NCBI GenBank assembly: GCA_030637565.1
Contig: DAOWGG010000159.1
Span: 1-6,961 of the forward strand
DNA: 6,961 bases
Direction: 5' to 3'
From: Candidatus Peregrinibacteria bacterium
GTDB taxonomy: Bacteria; Patescibacteriota; Gracilibacteria; UM-FILTER-43-11
A program made the position numbers and the translations under genes. The notes under the pieces are model-generated. The model was not told the origin of the DNA. It saw only the letters and a list, made by a program, of their open reading frames with translations, and ran no database searches. Shown one piece after another: positions 4,674 through 6,961 of this stretch (position 1 is the stretch's first letter; each line of letters starts with the position of its first letter).

Positions 4674-5345
4674 CTATCGTTTAAAGTCAGCAGCCTCCTC
4701 CAAAAGTTCTTCAGAAGAAATGTCTTCAGTAAAATCAGGGGTGGGACTAGCGACAACCCCCCCTACTGACAACGTTTCTGACAACCCCCCAGCCACTGTT
4801 GGTGGATTTTCAGAAAGTTGTTCAGAAAGAAGTTCATCCAATTCATCAAAAGAAAGATTGTTTTCATCGATTGCTTCTTCCTGATCTTTAACTTTTTCAT
4901 CCTGACGCACCTGTTCAGCAGACAGGTCTGAACCAAGGGACTCTGGCTCTTCGGCGAATTCTGGATTAACCAACCCCTCCTTTTCGCCCTGAATTACCTG
5001 TCCGGCAGGCAGGTCAGAACCAAGGGGCTCTTCGGCGAATTCTGGATTAGCTAACCCTTTCTCTTCTTCAGCTTTTTTATCTTGAGTGGGTAACTTATCA
5101 GCAACACCTTCCTCAGAAAGCCGTTCTTGGGCAAAGTCCATTGCGGCCTGATAACCTTCTTCGTAAGAACCTTTCTTAGAGGATTCCATATTATCAAAAG
5201 GAGAAAACAAGCCTACGCCAGAAAAATATAAACCACCTACAAAAGCAAGAGATACCAATAAAAGAGTGGTAATTACATGTCTTACAAAGTGGTGAGGGTG
5301 TTCATAAGGATTAAAGGGAGGAGAAGCCATTTTTCCGTTAGACAT
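4674..5345 (-). CDS. Acidic single-pass membrane protein with internal duplication, function unknown
   Basis: This 223-aa protein has a short N-terminal segment rich in Pro and His (SPPFNPYEHPHHF), one transmembrane helix at about 23-47 (VITTLLLVSLAFVGGLYFSG), and a long acidic, low-complexity tail. After the helix comes KGSYEEGYQAAMDFAQERL (58-76), probably helical. Two tandem copies of a 27/29-residue unit follow, residues 97-123 and 124-152, each starting GL(A/V)NPEFAEEP. The C-terminal part is Glu/Ser/Leu-rich (SFDELDELLSEQLSE, 165-179; SSEELLEEAADFKR, 210-223). No catalytic motif is visible. It lies 26 nt behind the S74-domain gene and 32 nt before the 92-aa membrane protein, so the three are probably one operon. 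It might act as a membrane anchor or spacer for surface proteins, which is only inference. The ATG at 5345 has an AT-rich leader and no Shine-Dalgarno sequence. Confidence 0.75.
   Translation of the reverse strand: MSNGKMASPPFNPYEHPHHFVRHVITTLLLVSLAFVGGLYFSGVGLFSPFDNMESSKKGSYEEGYQAAMDFAQERLSEEGVADKLPTQDKKAEEEKGLANPEFAEEPLGSDLPAGQVIQGEKEGLVNPEFAEEPESLGSDLSAEQVRQDEKVKDQEEAIDENNLSFDELDELLSEQLSENPPTVAGGLSETLSVGGVVASPTPDFTEDISSEELLEEAADFKR
4752..4790. repeat. GACAAC / C-tract repeats within the 223-aa protein gene
   Basis: GACAACCCCCC occurs at 4752-4762 and 4780-4790, with a further GACAAC at 4768-4773. The stretch encodes about residues 186-198 of the acidic membrane protein (GGLSETLSVGGVV region). 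It has C-runs of six and seven and is more GC-rich than its surroundings. It looks like a small locally duplicated or inserted segment that kept the frame. Confidence 0.55.
4890..5057. repeat. In-frame tandem duplication within the 223-aa protein gene
   Basis: Two adjacent units, 4977-5057 (81 nt) and 4890-4976 (87 nt), encode residues 97-123 and 124-152. They share NPEFAEEP and LGSDL and differ by a two-codon insertion (Glu-Ser) and scattered substitutions. Each contains a 19-nt imperfect palindrome beginning ACCTG and ending CAGGT, at 4996-5014 and 4909-4927, identical at 16 of 19 positions. The copy at 4996-5014 reads DLPAGQ in the protein. Confidence 0.85.
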
Positions 5346-5371
5346 AATAAATAAATCAAATAATTAAACTA

Positions 5372-6961
5372 TTACTGAGAATCTTTTAATTGCTCAACTT
5401 CAATTTTTAAAGCATTGATCATTTTCTGCTGTTCTTTAACCGCTTCAATGAGAATTGGGCCTAATTTTGAATACTCCATCGAAACAGCATCACCACTACC
5501 ATCTTCTTCGTAGGTAACAAGTTCTGGTACAACCGCACCAGCCTCCTCAGCAATCATTCCAATGCTATTTTTTGCCCCACCACGATTTTCCTTCCAGTCG
5601 AAAATAACACCTCTCATAGCCAAAACTTTGTTCAGAGCATCAGTTATTGGCCTAATATTCTCCTTCCAACGCCCTGAAGAAGAAGCTGCATATACACCAT
5701 TATAAGCTAAAAAATCATAAGATGACCCCCTGGAAGCAGTGCCATATAAAGGTGGTGTTGAATCAAACCAACTTACATATAATGAACCCTGATCAATTCT
5801 TAGATTATCTGTAACTTGCATATCCCCCCTAACATCCAGCTTATATGTGGGGCTAGTTGTTCCAATACCAATATTTCCAGTGGTATCTACTGTCAGTTTT
5901 GCACCACCACTATTAACGAAAAAACGGAGATCGTGATTTGATGTAGTACCCAAGTAGCCTCCGCTACTACCAACCCAGGTAGTAATTTTATGAGTTCCAT
6001 CTGTGTGAAGTAGTCCATAATCCTGAGTCCCAGTGCTAATTGTTAATTTTTCAGTTGGGTTCGTGGTTCCAATACCAATATCTCCACCATTTTCTATAGT
6101 CATTTTTGCACTATCATTAATTCTGAATTGAGTATAGCTATCTTTAGCCGCCAAATAAGACCAGTTACCATCGCCATCCAAAAGTCCGAAATTAGCCCCA
6201 TTACCCGAACCATAAACCCGCCCATATTCCAAGTCTTCCTTATCGCGGAATATCATTTGAGAGTAGTCAGAACTATTACTATCCCAATACAAAGCGGAAG
6301 CATCATTGCTATAAAGCCTAGTAGACCCCATATATAAATCTCTTCCATTTACAGTAAGATCTCCTGCAGCGGTCACATTTCCACCAAAATAAGCAGATCC
6401 CGCTACATCCAGCTTTGCCACTGGACTATTAGTTCCAATCCCAAGATTCCCAGAAAAATAATTTTTAGGAGCCTTGGAATAAAAACCAAATTCATCAGAA
6501 TCAGCATAAACCCCAATATTATCATCAATTACATAATAATCAGGAACATGACCCGCATTTCCTAGTCCAACCACCCCCGCTGAATTAGTAGAATCACCTT
6601 GAACACCATGCCCCCACAACGCAGTTCCATAAACTGCTTTCGCAGCATAATCGTTATAATTTGTTACAACATGTAATTTTGATATCGAAGAAGGAGTACT
6701 TGTCCCAATCCCAACATTCCCAGTATCGTAGTAGATATCACTTCCAGATGAATGCCACATACCAATCATTTTCCAAAGTCCATCACCAGTGGCTTTAAAG
6801 AGATCAAGGGCTGTATCGTAGATGACAGTGGATTTAGGAACACATTGATCGCTAGTGGCAGGATTATCATCGTGATCGTAACCAGTATAGCCAGGAGCAC
6901 AGTTGGTACAGGAATCAGTAGAAACATTGTAACTATAACCTTCATCACAACTACCAGTAAA
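5372..6961 (-). CDS. Large GIGTT-repeat surface protein with C-terminal peptidase S74 chaperone domain (5' end outside window)
   Basis: The frame is open to the right edge, giving at least 529 codons; the Met at 6769 is internal. The first 64 visible residues are Cys-rich and EGF-like in look (SCDEGYSY, CTNCAPGYTGYDHDDNP, DQCVPK). Counting from Met 6769, four NxGIGTxxP motifs occur at 18-26, 108-116, 230-238 and 299-307, each followed by KLxV/I, as in beta-rich phage tail-fibre and bacterial surface proteins. The C terminus is an S74 intramolecular chaperone domain: SSGRWKENI (364-372) matches the SDxRxK cleavage motif with Ser364 and Lys369 kept and Asp replaced by Ser. FDWKENRG (390-397), IGMIAEEAGAVVPELV (403-418) and a coiled-coil end (about 440-462) follow. 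The family trimerises and self-cleaves after folding. The Cys-rich part suggests export; an adhesin or cell-surface fibre is inferred. The two genes that follow encode membrane proteins and are likely co-transcribed. Confidence 0.85.
   Translation of the reverse strand, partial: FTGSCDEGYSYNVSTDSCTNCAPGYTGYDHDDNPATSDQCVPKSTVIYDTALDLFKATGDGLWKMIGMWHSSGSDIYYDTGNVGIGTSTPSSISKLHVVTNYNDYAAKAVYGTALWGHGVQGDSTNSAGVVGLGNAGHVPDYYVIDDNIGVYADSDEFGFYSKAPKNYFSGNLGIGTNSPVAKLDVAGSAYFGGNVTAAGDLTVNGRDLYMGSTRLYSNDASALYWDSNSSDYSQMIFRDKEDLEYGRVYGSGNGANFGLLDGDGNWSYLAAKDSYTQFRINDSAKMTIENGGDIGIGTTNPTEKLTISTGTQDYGLLHTDGTHKITTWVGSSGGYLGTTSNHDLRFFVNSGGAKLTVDTTGNIGIGTTSPTYKLDVRGDMQVTDNLRIDQGSLYVSWFDSTPPLYGTASRGSSYDFLAYNGVYAASSSGRWKENIRPITDALNKVLAMRGVIFDWKENRGGAKNSIGMIAEEAGAVVPELVTYEEDGSGDAVSMEYSKLGPILIEAVKEQQKMINALKIEVEQLKDSQ

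Noticed and set aside
6766..6948. A 60-codon minus-strand reading frame upstream of the repeat protein
   Set aside because: It overlaps the continuous in-frame extension of the large surface protein in another frame, is unusually rich in Ile/Val/Leu and Met, and has no family resemblance. The extension, with its Cys-rich motif, is the better reading.
1..6961. UGA read as glycine, as in Gracilibacteria/Absconditabacteria
   Set aside because: All eight genes are uninterrupted full-length or edge-truncated frames under the standard bacterial code, with no in-frame TGA even in Gly-rich tuf and the repeat protein. Absence of TGA stops alone is not evidence of recoding.
5372..6961. Prophage tail-fibre locus
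   Set aside because: GIGTT repeats and the S74 domain occur in phage fibres, but no capsid, portal, terminase, tail or lysis gene is nearby. The neighbours are small membrane proteins and tuf.

Overview
The window reads as ordinary bacterial chromosome. The gene content suggests a Candidate Phyla Radiation (Patescibacteria) organism, perhaps a Peregrinibacteria-like lineage. This is an inference from several signs: the character of the EF-Tu and S10 proteins, a large GIGTT-repeat/peptidase-S74 surface protein followed by small single-pass membrane proteins, a short GC-rich palindrome inside a coding region that encodes DLPAGQ, the lack of Shine-Dalgarno sequences, and a tuf-rpsJ pair cut off from the rest of the S10 cluster. 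No rRNA or other phylogenetic marker is present to settle it.

Left part, plus strand (1-1159): the C-terminal part of a HAD-superfamily phosphatase/phosphomutase that enters from outside the window, then a CDP-alcohol phosphatidyltransferase-like integral membrane enzyme. The 31-nt spacer between them is made of TTAGTCC repeats. At 1160-1260 these genes meet a convergent minus-strand gene across a pyrimidine-rich mirror-repeat tract. That minus-strand gene (1261-2244) encodes a 327-aa nucleotidyltransferase-fold protein and has its own probable promoter.

Middle part, minus strand (2340-4272): tuf (EF-Tu) followed by rpsJ (ribosomal protein S10). A near-consensus sigma70 promoter (TTGACA, 17 bp, TAGAAT) lies upstream of tuf. 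A hairpin lies just behind tuf, and a possible second promoter lies before rpsJ. Behind rpsJ is a striking nested inverted repeat (2340-2463). Its core is a two-way intrinsic terminator, and its outer 21-bp arm includes the rpsJ stop codon. rplC and the other S10-operon genes do not follow.

Right part, minus strand (4363-6961): three closely spaced genes. The first is a large secreted or surface protein with four NxGIGTxxP repeats and a C-terminal S74 self-cleaving chaperone domain; its 5' end lies outside the window. Next come a 223-aa acidic single-pass membrane protein with an internal duplication, and a 92-aa single-pass membrane protein. They look like one envelope-associated operon read toward tuf. 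No phage structural genes, transposase, CRISPR array, tRNA or rRNA was found. No gap without a gene exceeds 300 bp.
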